This document shows, one piece after another, positions 45,601-57,700 of a DNA stretch of 64,000 nucleotides. Source of the DNA: Parascedosporium putredinis. Lineage: Eukaryota; Ascomycota; Sordariomycetes; Microascales; Microascaceae. Under the pieces are notes generated by a model. That model saw only the letters and a list, made by a program, of their open reading frames with translations. It had not been told where the DNA came from and searched no databases. Position 1 is the stretch's first letter. Each line of letters starts with the position of its first letter. The stretch spans positions 4,030,001 to 4,094,000 of the forward strand of contig CASHTG010000015.1 in the NCBI GenBank assembly GCA_949357655.1. The letters run 5' to 3'. Both the position numbers and the translations under genes were made by a program.

Positions 45601-47278
45601 CCTGATGGTGTCCACCCTGCACAACAAGCACGTTTTTGCGAGCTTCACCAACCGCGACGCCACGTACGACCTCATCATCAAGATTTGGCAGCTCGGCCAC
45701 CCCAAGCTCCAGAGCACGCTCAACGGCATCCGCCTAGAAGGACCCGGCGGCGACAAGACGGAGCGAATCGACAACGAGTCAGCGGTGACGGCGCTCGCCG
45801 ATGACGACGAACACAGCATCTCCGGCTCCGAGGACGAGAGCGACGATGATATCTACGACGAAGACGACGAGAGCGCCCACGCGCCCGACGCCACGCAGGC
45901 CACCGACGTCAGTGCGGGCGACGCGGGCGACGCCGAGAAGGCGGTCGCTAGGAAAACGTCGGGGGCCGTAGCCGTGAACGGGGCCCCCACGGAAGCGCCC
46001 AGCAGCAAGGAGATGGTGACCAGCAACGGCGCAGCGTCGGCCGAGTTTCCGGGCCCGCTCACGCACGCACCCACGGAATGTGGCGATGCGGCAAGCCACT
46101 ACGACAAGGTAGTGGGCGATGAGGTGGTGCCCGCGCCCCTGGGCCAAGTGTTTAGCATGCTGTTCGGCAGCCAGTCGGCGGGCTGGGTCTCGCGGTTCCT
46201 GACGGACAACCAAAAATGCACGGAGCTGGACATGGAGGACAAGCGAGGGCTCAGCATCGACCATACGGAGCGGTCGTACTCGTACGTGCGGCCGCTTTCG
46301 GGCAGCATCGGGCCCAGGCAGACGCGCTGCATCATCTCGGAGAGCATTGACGCGCTCGACTGGGACAAGGCGGCGAGCCTCAGCGTGTCGACCAAGAACC
46401 CGGACGTGCCTAGCGGCAACGTATTTACGGTCAAGACCAAGTACTGCCTCACGTGGGCGGAGAAGAACCAGACCCGAGTGCAGGTGAATTGCACCATTGA
46501 GTGGAGCGGCAAGAGTTGGATTAAAGGTAAGAGGGAACTTTTTTTTTTTTTTGTCTGGATTCTTCTCTTTTCCGTGACAAACTAACACCACCTTTCCAAT
46601 GTAGGCCCAATCGAGAACGGTGCAAAGGACGGGCAGACAAACTACTGTCGAGATCTCTTTGCCGCCCTCAGGGCTTCACTCGAGGCTCGATCTGGCGCCG
46701 CGGGAGTCGGGGGCAAGAAGACCAAGAAGGGCCGCAAAACCAAGGCGCAGCAGGCGACAAGCGCCGTGGACACGCAGGCACCGAAGCCATCGACCAAGCG
46801 CAGCTGGGGCGCCCTAGAGCCCCTCCGAAGCGTGTTGGAGCCGATTCTAGACATTCTCCGGCCCATCCTCACGGGCAACGTGGTGTACGGCCTGCTCGTC
46901 GGCCTCCTCGTGGCGGCGTGGTTTGGCTTCGGCTTCAACGGGTACCCGTCCCGCGGCCGGGGCGGCTACGATGACAGGCACCTGGGGCCGTACGGGTATC
47001 CAGACCGGCTCGCGGCGTACGAGGAGATGTGGAGGCGCGAGGAGAGCGAGCTGTGGGAGTGGCTCGAGGAGAGGGTGGGGCTTGACCGACTCGGAAGAGC
47101 GGGGGCCGAAGGAGTACCGGTGCCGCGCAAGAGGGTGGTGGAGCCGCGGACGGTGCAGGAGAAGATGAGGGAGGAGAAGATGGATGCGCGGGAGGTGGAG
47201 GAGGCGATTCGGGTGACGGAGGAGAAGCTCAAGGTGCTGAAGGATATGGTGAGCAAGAAGATGGTGGCGGAAGATTAA
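42694..47278 (+). CDS. GRAM and VASt domain sterol-transfer protein, Lam/Ltc family (multiple frameshifts)
   Basis: Lam/Ltc (GRAMD1/Aster-like) proteins sit in the ER at membrane contact sites and move sterol to the plasma membrane or other organelles. Exon 1 (42694-42761, MAEQDGSIAVPSNSGATTDQ) joins in phase across a 1,036-nt intron to exon 2 at 43798 (SSEYRRRRSTSNAESSNFSR). A long disordered Ser/Pro/Gly region follows, then the GRAM domain at about 45330-45720 (KLTGFAIASKKRNRDFHSFF, ILAHGRLYVSEGHLCFSSNI, LSFDEIVSVEKRSTALLF), an acidic linker, and the VASt domain at about 46100-46640 (YDKVVGDEVVPAPLGQVFSM, then VRPLSGSIGPRQTRCIISES and FTVKTKYCLTWAEKNQTRVQ). A 78-nt intron (46527-46604) precedes a membrane helix (VVYGLLVGLLVAAWFGFGF) and a helical tail. 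Frame changes near 43990-44020, 44170-44330, 44940, 45010, 45120 and 45310 split the disordered N-terminal half; the GRAM, VASt and tail parts are intact. Which yeast Lam member it matches is not clear. Confidence 0.87.
42762..43797 (+). other. Unusually long first intron of the GRAM-VASt gene
   Basis: The donor is GTGAGT directly after codon TC of exon 1 and the acceptor is CGTAG before C of exon 2, giving an uninterrupted Ser codon. The interval is 1,036 nt, about ten times the other introns here, and is strongly pyrimidine-rich on the plus strand (42785-42860, 43030-43170, 43560-43770). Exon 1 encodes only 22 residues, so it resembles a leader intron. Confidence 0.65.
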
Positions 47279-49219
47279 AGACGTCGAGAGAACAAGAACG
47301 TCTTGCAGAAACAAAAGCCAAAAAGTCGAGGCAACGTCGACGAGGGCAACCTCAGCATCAAGGAAGAGAAGAGAGAAACCAAGCCACGGCGCCGAACCAT
47401 GCCTTGGCCCCCCTTTTTCTTTTCTTTTCCCTACATCTATCTCACTCTCACTTACATCCACTATCCACTCTTTTCTTTTTTTTTTTTTCTACATTTCATT
47501 TCCATCCTCATCCTACCCCGATACTCACGGGTTGCATGTACGCATGATTGCTACGGGGTCCACAAAGCATAGCTTCGCTCTCTCAATTTTTTTTTCCTTT
47601 TTGATTGTTTCAACACCCTTTTCGAGCCCTTCTTTTTTCTCACTCTTGGTCTTACTGCTCGGGCTGCGGGAACCTTGTTGTTTTGTCTTTCCTCTTGACC
47701 CTTTTTCAGAGAAAGGGATTGGAGGGTGAGACTTGTAAGAGTATATACGCTATCCAAATACACTAGTGAGGGTTTCGAGTAATTCTTCTTCTTTTTCGTT
47801 GCCGACCCGACGGTGATACTTGCGCGTGGTGGCTGAGAAGAGGGGATTAATATGCCCATGAGACACACATGCCCCCTCTATTAGAAAAATATCAAGGTAG
47901 GAATGCCCCAAAGAGCCTTTTCGACGCCGAGCTCCCGGTTGTGCCCGGCCGGCTGGTTGGGTGTATTCCACTTGCGCCGGAAAGCCGGGGTTCGTACGAC
48001 ACGTTCCATGCGTGTGTGGTGTGAGTAAATCGGAAAAGGACGTGTTTCCACGTTGACGGACGCGAGAAGGGCAAAGGTGCGTCGGGGGACCTGTGACCTC
48101 GTCCCGCCGCGCCCCGGGGACGTGGGAAGTAGGGGACACCGGGAACCCGGGTACGAGCCAAACAGAGGGAGCGCTGACCAAATCTCAAGGAAAGAAAGAA
48201 GCACGCTTCCGAGGCACATTGGGAATTACACGAGTCTGTGGTGTGCCCACCGATATAAGCTAGGTGGAATGACCTGGGAAAATGTGTGCGGCAAGGAGCC
48301 GAGGGAAAGGGGTATAATGCGGCTCTTTTGCTCTCTTTTGCTCTCCCTCCCCCACGCACGGCACTCTTCCCCCTTTTGCGACCCCACGTGGGGATGTCCT
48401 ACCCACGCCCGCCGCGGGGGAAGGAGAAAAGCTGGGGAATGCAGGGTGGTCTCGTTGGAGAAGGAGGAAGCGGCCTTTCTTCCGGTGTGGGTGGAAGACC
48501 TATTTTAGAGAAGATGGGGTTGAAAGACAACCCTTTTCTCGCCTTTGGGTTTTCTTTTCTTTTCTCCTTTTTCCACGTATTTGCCCCCCCATCTCCGACG
48601 CTCCATCACAAGGAACCGCGGGCATTACTAGGCTCGGGAGTCTGGGGATCGGGCGGGTGTAGCTGCAAGAAACGAGGCGTGCAGTCCAAAGAGGGGGACC
48701 AGGAGGGCAGAGGAGACGTCACCTATCATGCACGCCGGAAAAAGGGGAGTGTCAGGCTGCGTATATGTATTTGCTTCCGATCACATCATTGGGCTGCCGA
48801 GGGGCGACGGTGTCACGCTTGACACTACATCACGAAGAACAGGGAGAGAGAAAAAAACAGGCAAGTGTGCAGTGTTTAGTGTTTTCTTCTTGTCCGCTTC
48901 CCTTTTTCTCTGTCATGTAAGAATCTATTTAGAACCTATTGTATCGAGTCGAGGTTGAAAACTAGAAAAAGAAAGATGTTGTGAAAATCGGACAGTGACA
49001 AAGAAAACGAGAAAAAAATGCCCCGAGTTCATTTCTCTCGAGATGAGACATAATCCCTTTGATAAGAAGATATATGCATATGTCTAGATATATATCCTAC
49101 CGGACCGGGCATGACAAGACACGAACTAACCGCGGATATCGAAATCAAAAAGAACCAAGTCGACATAAGACGGGAAACAAAGAGTAGGATTTAACAACTT
49201 GGCGAGACGCCTAACACCA
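47279..49219. other. Convergent 3' region, GRAM-VASt gene/MET2
   Basis: About 1.9 kb separates the two convergent stops. T-rich runs lie at about 47400-47660. Open frames at 47750-48510 overlap on all frames and are G/C-skewed, low-complexity and without family motifs. The interval is longer than the other convergent gaps in the window, but I see no gene in it. Confidence 0.5.
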
Positions 49220-51493
49220 TCACCAAGCCGTCAAGTCTCCGACTTCAGCCTCACCAAACGTGCTGGACTTGGTCAACTCGCCCACACTAGCATCCACCAC
49301 AGCCTCGCCTTCCCTTTCCATGATATCCGGTAGGGCCTCCTTGAGGAATTCGAGAATGTAGTTGTTCACCTGCTCAAACTGCAAAGGAAGGCGTCGTGGC
49401 CCTCTGGGCTCACAATCCTCTCGAGCCGGGCGTTTTTGATGTGCTCGGCGAGCTCCTCCTGCTCCGCAAACGTGAAGAGACCGTCGCTCTCGATTCCCAG
49501 AACTAGCGTCGGCTGTTCAATCATGGCGAGTGCCTCCGCCACGGTGTCGGCGCGGCCGCGAGACACGTCGTGGGTATCGAGCTTCCGGGTCATGGCGATG
49601 TAGCAGTTGGAATCGAAACGCTTCACAAACTTTTGTCCCTGATACCGCAGGTACGACTGTGCCGAAAAGTATGTCGACGAAGGCATGCTCTCCCCCGGTA
49701 AGCGATTCCTTCTTGGGCCCGTGGAACTGCGGGTCCTCTGCAACTGCGAATTCTGAAGTGGCAGCTGCTGTTGTTGTTGTTCTTGCTGCTGCTCCTGCTT
49801 GCCCGGCACCGTTGCTGCCACTGCCACCCTGGCCGCTGGGGGCGCTGGGGGCGCTGGCACCATTCGCGCCATTAGCACCATTGGCACCATTGACAGGGCT
49901 GCTTGAGCCGGATTTGTTGTCGCCGTTGCTGCCTTGGCGCGAGAGAGGGTTACGCCGTATCTTGTGACCGTCATTATGGATATGGAAATGTGTCTCGGAC
50001 GGGGTCGAGGGTTGAGGGAGCTCGCGGATCGTCTGCCTCTTGGAGGGATCGGGAATATTGCGCCCGAAGCGAGATTCGAACGAGTTTCGGCTACGGTAGG
50101 TGAGGAGGGCGGCCATGCGGGCTGCGCCCAGGCCGGTCGAGGGCGGGTCGTCAAAGGGGTAGTAGCCGTCATCGTACTTGGGGTCCGCGTAGATGCTCTG
50201 CCGCTGCGCCTCACCCCAGCTTATACACCATGCGCTGTGGCGGCTCGAGGTCGCTATGGGCACGACAGACCGGATATACTCCTTGCCAAGGTAGGCCCAT
50301 TCAAGGACAAACATGCCGCCAAGCGACCCACCGATAACCGCGGCAACTTGACGAACGCCCAAATCGTCGAGAATGAGCTTGTGTAGGCTAAGACGGGAAA
50401 AGGAGAGAGAGAGAGACGGCAAGATTAGCTTCCAATAACAACCATTTCGCAAGGCTAGTGCTTGCTCCTCGCAGCAGCCGTAGTTGCACAAAGAGGGGTG
50501 TTTGCTTCCATGGCTCGAACTCACTTGACATCATCCCTAATGGTGGTTAAGGGAATTCGGGACCGTAGTGTCCCTTCTTGGGGTCGTTATCCTTGCTGGT
50601 AACGGGACTGGCAGTGCCATAGGGGCTTCCCAGAGCGTTAAGGCACACGATGAAGAACCGCGACACATCAAACGCCCTACCTGGACCTCCCAGCAAGGGA
50701 CCCCACCAGTCGGCGACATCGGAGCTGCCGGTTAGGGCGTGGCAGATGACCATGGCGTTATCACGGTTGGGCGATAGCTGGCCCCTCGTCGTATATGCGA
50801 CCGGCACATTGTGGAGAGTAACACCGGATTCGAGGGTGAAGGAGGGGATCACGGCGATCTCTTGCTCAGGGATGAGCGACGCGAATGGATTCTCGGGTTC
50901 GGACGCAATTCTTTCTTGGAAGTATTCAGCCACCATTCCGTTTAGGAAAAACGAGGGAAAAGCAGAGCGGAAAACAAAAAATAAAGAATAACCTGCACGG
51001 ATCAAGGAGGACTAAACAATGATGTGGAAAAGGGGGCCGCTTTTCTTCCAAAACTTGGGGAGGTTAAGTTTTTTGTCTTGCGAGATTGGGAACTGAGCCA
51101 CTCGAACTCGACTCCCATGATTCGCCATTCTCGGGTCGAAATCATCTTTTTTCTCTCGAATATCCTCTGTTTGCATTTCGGCCTTTGGATTTATTTCTGC
51201 TGACCTGGGATTTTTTTGGGTGTCTCCCTTATCCTTGCGCTCCACTTGCGTCATTGCAAAGGATAGCGCCGGAATCGGAAAGAGGGGAGGGGCAAAAAAA
51301 AAAAAAGAATGCAGGGATGAAAAGATGCGGTGTATTGGGGACAGCCACATGTGAAAACAACACACCAATGCAGGCAAACGAAGGGATCAGGAAAAGCAAA
51401 ATCAAATGCCAGGGAGTTGGAGAACAAGAAAGGAGGGTACTGACCATATTTGCCAACATGGCTAGATTCCGGAGGAGTCGTTCCTTCAGGCAT
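49220..51493 (-). CDS. MET2: Homoserine O-acetyltransferase (three frameshifts)
   Basis: The enzyme makes O-acetylhomoserine from homoserine and acetyl-CoA in the methionine pathway. The first exon is 51493-51445 (MPEGTTPPESSHVGKY). The second ends at 50525 and carries NPFASLIPEQEIAVIPSFTL, VAYTTRGQLSPNRDNAMVIC, HALTGSSDVADWWGPLLGG and LNALGSPYGTASPVTS. The third (50387-49220) has LHKLILDDLGVRQVAAVIGG with the nucleophile elbow GGSLGGM, then WCISWGEAQRQSIYADPKYD and, after a low-complexity insert, YFSAQSYLRYQGQKFVKRFD, LVLGIESDGLF (catalytic Asp) and PEGHDAFL (catalytic His). Single-base losses are inferred near 50549 (FP to LTTIRDDV), at 49692-49696 and at 49383-49385. The start of exon 2 is unsure: the AG acceptor at about 50993 is in phase but adds a hydrophobic stretch not expected before MVAEYFQERI. 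Identity is secure. Confidence 0.95.
49700..49990 (-). repeat. Low-complexity coding insert in MET2
   Basis: This part of exon 3 encodes a Ser/Gly/Asn/Ala-rich stretch with a tandem Asn-Gly-Ala repeat (NGANGANGANGAS), a Gly/Ser run and a Thr/Ala run. It interrupts the alpha/beta-hydrolase fold between the substrate-binding helices and the conserved YFSAQSYLRY segment. Fungal MET2 proteins are known to carry a variable insert at this place. Confidence 0.7.
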
Positions 51494-53188
51494 GGTGATT
51501 GAGTCTTGTGTTGTTTGTGTTGGCGACGACGCTTCGGATGCGTAGACTGTCTGCCAATGGAAGTCGAGTCAAAAAGGCGTTCCTTGACCAGGGCCCTGGT
51601 TTGGAGCGCGATGATAGGATGGACTCGATGAGTGGAAGCGTGGGGAGAGGAGGAAATGATGGTTGGAAGGTTTCAAGCAAGGTCTAGCCCGGAGAGAAAT
51701 GAGCAATCTGGAAAAAGTGGGAAGAAGAAAGGTCGCAGCAACGTTGAGGGCCGCTAATGAGGAGGAGATGGCTAATATGGGGTTTGGAAGTAGAATGTCA
51801 AGTGCAAGAGGCACAATGTGGTCAAGGGAGCGGACGAGAGGAAGGCAGGTGTAGGCTATATAATGCGCGGACGATGCGTCGGGGTTTATATAGAAGTTGA
51901 GGAACAATGCTCGGGGTGTTGGTGCCTCTCCGCGGTGGCTCAGGATCGAGCAAGATTGATCCGATGATGGTTTGGACAGGGCCAATTGGGGTACAATGGC
52001 GGACGCGTCAATTGGTTCGATCGAACGGTCGCAGCATGTACGGCGCAGCGGAAGGGGGATCGATGAAGATGGATCCTGACGAGGTTTGACGGGAACAGAA
52101 AGTTGAGAAATCAAAAAAGCGGCTCGAGGCTTCCGAGACGATTGTGGGGTTCGAGTTTCGGGCTTGATTACTACAAGTACAAGTGCTGGAATAGGAACAG
52201 GTGCTAGTAGAACAAGCTGGTGCTGGGCTTCAAATGGGAGACCGACGAGTGCACGCAAGTGACCAGTGACAGCTTGAGGCTGCTTGCCTAGTTGCCCAGT
52301 TCAGTGGTGCAGTGGTGCTGAATGATCGGTAATCAAATTGAAGTGGAATCGACCCGGCATCAGTAGAATAGATCGGTGTGTGTACTCAAGTACTGTAAGA
52401 CCGTGTTGATCAAGTTGGGGATGTGGAGTCGAGTCTGTGGCAAAGACCAAATTACTCCGACGCTGGCTTGTTCTGATGTGGAATAGGTTTGTAATAAGAT
52501 GGGGGCTTTTTTCCTTCTCTTTTTCTTTTACTTTCTCTTGATGATTAGAATGGGGTCCGAGGTCAAGTACCGACCATACAAGGGTTTGGTTTAGTTTGCT
52601 CTCCTTCTTGAACCCCCATCAACTGCTGTCAAGCAAGAATGATGGGATGGATGCTTTCGGAAGTGGTGTGGTGGATTGTGGGGGTCCCGGGTCTTTTTCT
52701 CTTCAATGTCCGTGTACCGCTTTCGCGCAGGGGTCTCAAGCCTTGATGGAATTGATCCAACGGCTTGATTAGTCGTCCTGTCCTCTTCAAGGATTCTGGA
52801 TCAATTGATATTATGGCCTGTGCCGCGAGGCCTAGCAGGCGGGAATGATGACAGCGTCGAAAGGCGCCGTCGATCACTGGCATGGGGATTTGAACGCCAC
52901 GAGCCCACCAACACCCGATGAACACCTGTTGGTCGCGTGGAGGCACTCCAAGGGCGGACGCGTGAACTCCAATCGCCTTGCAAGTCGACAGAAGACCCTG
53001 AAATGGCGTAATCTGCTATGAATGGCCTGGAGCCGCGCTGGCTTCACAGTGGTCTGCAGCTAGTACGGAGTTGCAGATATCCAGGTCGAATCTCACACAC
53101 TCTGTCTGTTCACTATTACTCCACGAAAACGCGGACAGCGTGGCACAAGTTAAGTAGTCTAATGATCCCAGCAAGAATAATAATCTAG

Positions 53189-53225
<37 letters not shown>

Positions 53226-54784
53226 GTGGGTGTTTGTGTAGATGTTGTACGCGGGTGCGCAGCTGTGGGGGAGGAGAAGGAGGTGGGTAGTGGGAGGTGG
53301 GAGGTGGGAAGGCTATAGAGGGGTATTCTTAAGGAGATTGATTCCGGGCGACGGGGTAGTAAACTTGCCTCGGTTGCTCGGATGGCGAAGAGAAAAAGAA
53401 AAGAGAAAGGGGAGGATAGCATCTCAGGCGGACAAACGTCCTTTTTATGGACGGAAGGGCACCCCTTTGAGACTGTAGATGGATCCATGCTTCAAGGGTA
53501 CAAAGTCGATCATGGAGTTTGAGTCAGACTTCAACTCTTGTCAAGACGATTTGGTGACTCATGGAGCTTTGAGCCCGGGGCCGTTCCTGGCGGAAGCAGG
53601 TTTGTTTCAATCCGACCCTTGTTGATCATCCTCTCCATACTCTACTCTATTACTACGCCTTGTTTAAGACTATGTGTGGGGAATCTCTTTCCCGGACGAT
53701 TGCATTCGGTGGCCCATCGTGGTTGCACTTTTTGGTATAGTCATGGCCAGTCAAGTGCATTGATATCTCGGTAGAGGCAGCTATCTAGTATGTAGCCTGT
53801 CAATTTGATCCTCGGATTGTTATCTTAGCTTGAATCAAGCGCGGTGAACACTTCAGTGCCCGAGTTCCCTGAGCCCTGGAATATATTAAGGGGGTTTCTG
53901 GGGTTTCTTCTTTTAAAAAAATGAAATCGATATCAATTGATCTGATGTCGTCACCAAGATACCGCTGTCAATCAGTGCTGCGAGATTGATGGTTTCATCA
54001 ACAGCGATAGCCAAAATCATAGCTTGAGTATCAGTTACTTTTCAACTGAAGAATACTGGTGTGAAATACTAACGTCAAATGGGACTACAAGGTACTTCTA
54101 CTTGTGTGATTTAAAGCCATCTTATTGGTCCGTGGACGAGGCTGAGAGGGACGTTTTTGGCGACGGAAAATTCGCCTGTGCCCAACTGCTCCTTCCGGTT
54201 GGACCAGGCCAACATCTTCAATTGTCTCCAACTTGGGAACGCGAGGCACGCTTGCGCTTTCCAGTTCTTTTTTCCCACACCCGAACCCCCAGCGCTGTCC
54301 TCACCAATATTCGTTTCTCTTTGTCCTTGAATCCGTTGCACCTTAACCTTCACGCTCCTTTTTCTTTTTTTTTTTTTCTTCTTCTTTTCCTCCTCTGTTT
54401 TTTTAATTTCAAATCTACTTGGTAAAGCCTTTCTTTTTCACATCCTGTTTACTTGCACAACGCCCCTGCCATTCGAGTTCGAGCACCACCATCGAACCCC
54501 CTCCTCGTCTCGATACTTGGAACGCTCGTCCGTCTAGTCTCATCATCCCTCTTTTGCATGCGGAACTCGATTTTGCCTCCCTGATTGCTAGAAACTGACG
54601 AGTTACCTCTTGGCCAACAGCGACCTCCGAATCATTCGCGATACCCCGTCCTTCCCTTAAACGCGCGGCCGATTTTTCCATCACCCTACAGCCCAGAAAT
54701 CGTCATTCAAGACGCGCCATCTCATTCATCTGTCGCCCCTCATGCTTTAGAATCGAACCCAAGTTTTAGGATCGAACCAGAGAA
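51494..54784. promoter_or_regulatory. Divergent intergenic region, MET2/THO2
   Basis: This 3.3 kb interval separates the divergent MET2 and THO2 starts. A 229-codon open frame on the minus strand (51569-52258) has no family features and lies where the MET2 leader and promoter should be, so I do not call it a gene. A (TG)n tract lies at 53191-53222. The final 450 bases before THO2 are CT-rich with a T run near 54360-54380, which fits a THO2 leader. Confidence 0.5.
53191..53222. repeat. (TG)16 microsatellite
   Basis: Sixteen perfect TG dinucleotides in noncoding sequence between MET2 and THO2. It is the purest dinucleotide repeat in the window and a likely length-polymorphic marker. Confidence 0.95.
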
Positions 54785-57700
54785 ATGCCTCCCAAGCGTA
54801 AGAGGCCGGAGCGCGCCTCGACGGATGGGGGCCGACCCGCACCCCATCGACCTGGAGACTCTCACTTTAACCAGCACGATCGAACGAATGGCGGCGACGA
54901 TGGATACTCAAAACAGGGCGGCCGAGGCGGTAGACCACCGAGGCGTAATGATCGAAGAGACTCGCACCAAGGATCCCAAGGACGGAACCAACCCCTTCCG
55001 CCGCCGTGAATGTGGCTACGGCCTCCCTGCGCAAACACGCCCGCCGAGCTCCTCGTCCCAAGCACCTCCCCGCCGCCCGCGCCGATCGCGAGACAGCAGA
55101 GGCCCCTTCGCCTTCGCCCGTCCCACCCCCATCACGCCCATCCTCCAACTACTCCTACGAGAATGTCACTGATGAAAGAATCGCCCGCTGGGCTGCGACT
55201 GGGCGGCAAGAGGTCGTCGACCACGGCATCCAATCACGCAACGATGTGGATATAACGGAGCTGTCGTGCATCTTTCAGGAATTCATCCGATCTGTCCTCG
55301 ACGGCCGTTTACCTTCCATCGATGCAGGGACATGCATCAAGGAAATTATCGGGCCCGAGTCGAGCGAACTAACCAAGAACACCTTTGCCTTGGAACCGCA
55401 TGCCTTATTCCTCGATACCCTGGCCACGGTCCTCGAAGGCGATTTGACCGACGAGCATCCCCAACTTCGATTCTTTTTAGACGCTACCGGCATTTCCCAC
55501 CAGACCATGCGGGAAATGCTCGAGGTGTCCCTTCTCAACCAGCTGGGCCTGATCCGCGATAGCTTCGCTAAGCTCGGCATCCGCCACGCCACCAACCTTC
55601 TATACCGACAGGCCAACTACAATCTCTTGCGCGAGGAGACGGAAGGATACTCTAAACTCATTACCGAGCTGTTCACGACGAGTGGTTCTGGCCCCCACCG
55701 CCGACCTCGTCCAGGCCACCTTTGAGAAGGTCAAGGCGTTGATTGGCACCTTTGACCTCGACGTCGGCCGTGTCCTCGATGTCACCCTCGACGTCTTCGC
55801 CGCCGTTCTAATCAAGCAGTTTCGCTTCTTTATCAAATTTCTCAGAGTCAGTTCCTGGTGGCCCAGGACCCAGCGCATCTCCCCTGCCGTTTTCGAAGGG
55901 GTCTACCCGCTTGGGCGCTTCCCGACTCGTCTCAGTGGCAGACCAGCGAGCAAGATGAGGTTGCCATCGAGGAGTTGAAGCAGCAGCGGGACTCCCTCTT
56001 TGGGAGAGGGCGCGCGACCTCCACCTCGGTGCCTTCTTCGAACTGGGCGGCCGCCAAATCACCGAAGCCGAGCGCGAGACGCTAGAGGGCCTCGACGACG
56101 ACGAAGTGAGTAGCGATATGGAGCTCATCTGGATGTCCAAGACCAAGACACTACCCCCAAGGCAACAAGACCGCCGCACAACTCCTCGGTTTCAAGCTTC
56201 GCTTCTACGCATCCGAGGCCCGCGACGAAGAGGATGTTTTGCCGGCCAACTTGTTATATCTCGCCGCCCTTCTCATCAAGGTCGGCTTCATCTCCTCACC
56301 GACCTTTACCCCCACCTTTGGCCCCTTGACCAGGACATGGACGCTGTGAGGGATAAAAAGTTGAAGGAGCTAGAGGAAAAGGAGCGTGCCAGCCGACCCG
56401 GAGGCGGTATGAATGCCCTACTGATGGCTGGCGCTCTCCCCGACGATACCGTGCCTACCTCGACACCCCTGGCTCGCGCTCGCGAGACCGCCGCAAAACA
56501 GGACGCGGACTCCCAAGCCGCCGCCAATGCCGGCGCCGAGGAAAAGTCCAAGCTTCCCGAGCCTATGGAGCAAAAGGTTGCTCTCGTCCTCTGTTTGCTG
56601 ACAATCGGTGCTCTGCCCGAAGCCCTCTTTATGCTCGGTCGCTTCCCGTGGATGACGGACGCGTCGCCCGAGGTCCTTGACCGCATCCACCGAATACTCA
56701 ACCACTCCCTCCACCAAGTTTTCAAAGACAGCCAACCAACCAGGTCTTCGGCGTACGTCGAGTGCCCCGCCAAGGACATGGCGAATGCCGACCAGATTGG
56801 CGCTCCCAAGGGAACGGTCAAGCTTGGAAAACTCGTTCCCCGCAAGACCCTACGGTGGCCCTTTCCCGACAAGGCCGATACCAACGACAACCAGCATTAC
56901 CGGTTCTATTGGGATGAGTGGACGGACAACATTCCCGTTTGCCGCACCGTGGACGATGTCTTCACCCTCTGCGGCAGTCTACTGAACGTTTCCGGTGTCA
57001 ACATTGGCAAGGACGAGACCCTCCTCCCGAAGCTTGCCACCATCGGTGCCAAGAGCCTGGCCGAGGACTCCTCCAAAGAGAATCGCGCCCGATGGCTCGA
57101 TCTTCTGAAGCGCCTCCTGCTCCCCGCCCTCAGCATGACCAAGGCCAACTCCGCCACCGTCAACGCCGTGTGGTCTCTGCTTAGCACGTACCCCACTCAC
57201 GTCCGCTACAACCTCTACGCCGAGTGGTACGAGGGCCAAATCTCTCGCCTCCCCGCCATCAAGGCCGCCTTTTCCCGTACGAGGCTGGAGACGCTCAACA
57301 TCATGAAGAGGCTTTCACTCACCAACCTCAGCGACATGGCCAAGTCCCTCGCCAAGACGAGCTATTCGTCACCCGGCGTCGTGTTCAAGGTGGCCCTGGA
57401 TCAAATCGAATCTTACGCCAACCTGATTGACGCCTTTGTCGAGTGTGCGAAATATTTTACCGACTTGTCCTACGATGTGCTCGTCTGGTCACTGATGAAC
57501 TCCCTTGGAGGCAAGAACCGCAGCCGTACGCAGGAGACTTCGGTGCTGCTCACTAGCAAGTGGCTGCAGGCCCTGTCCCGTTTCGCCGGCCGCGTCTTCC
57601 GGCGTTACTCCGTCATGAACCCCACCCCCGTCATTCAGTATGTCGATGATCAGCTGTTCAAGGGCAACTCCACCGACTTGATCATCCTCAAAGAACTCAT

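Noticed and set aside
51569..52258. 229-codon open frame on the minus strand upstream of MET2
   Set aside because: No family motif or clear protein character, and it sits in the expected MET2 promoter and leader. Length alone is weak evidence in GC-moderate DNA.
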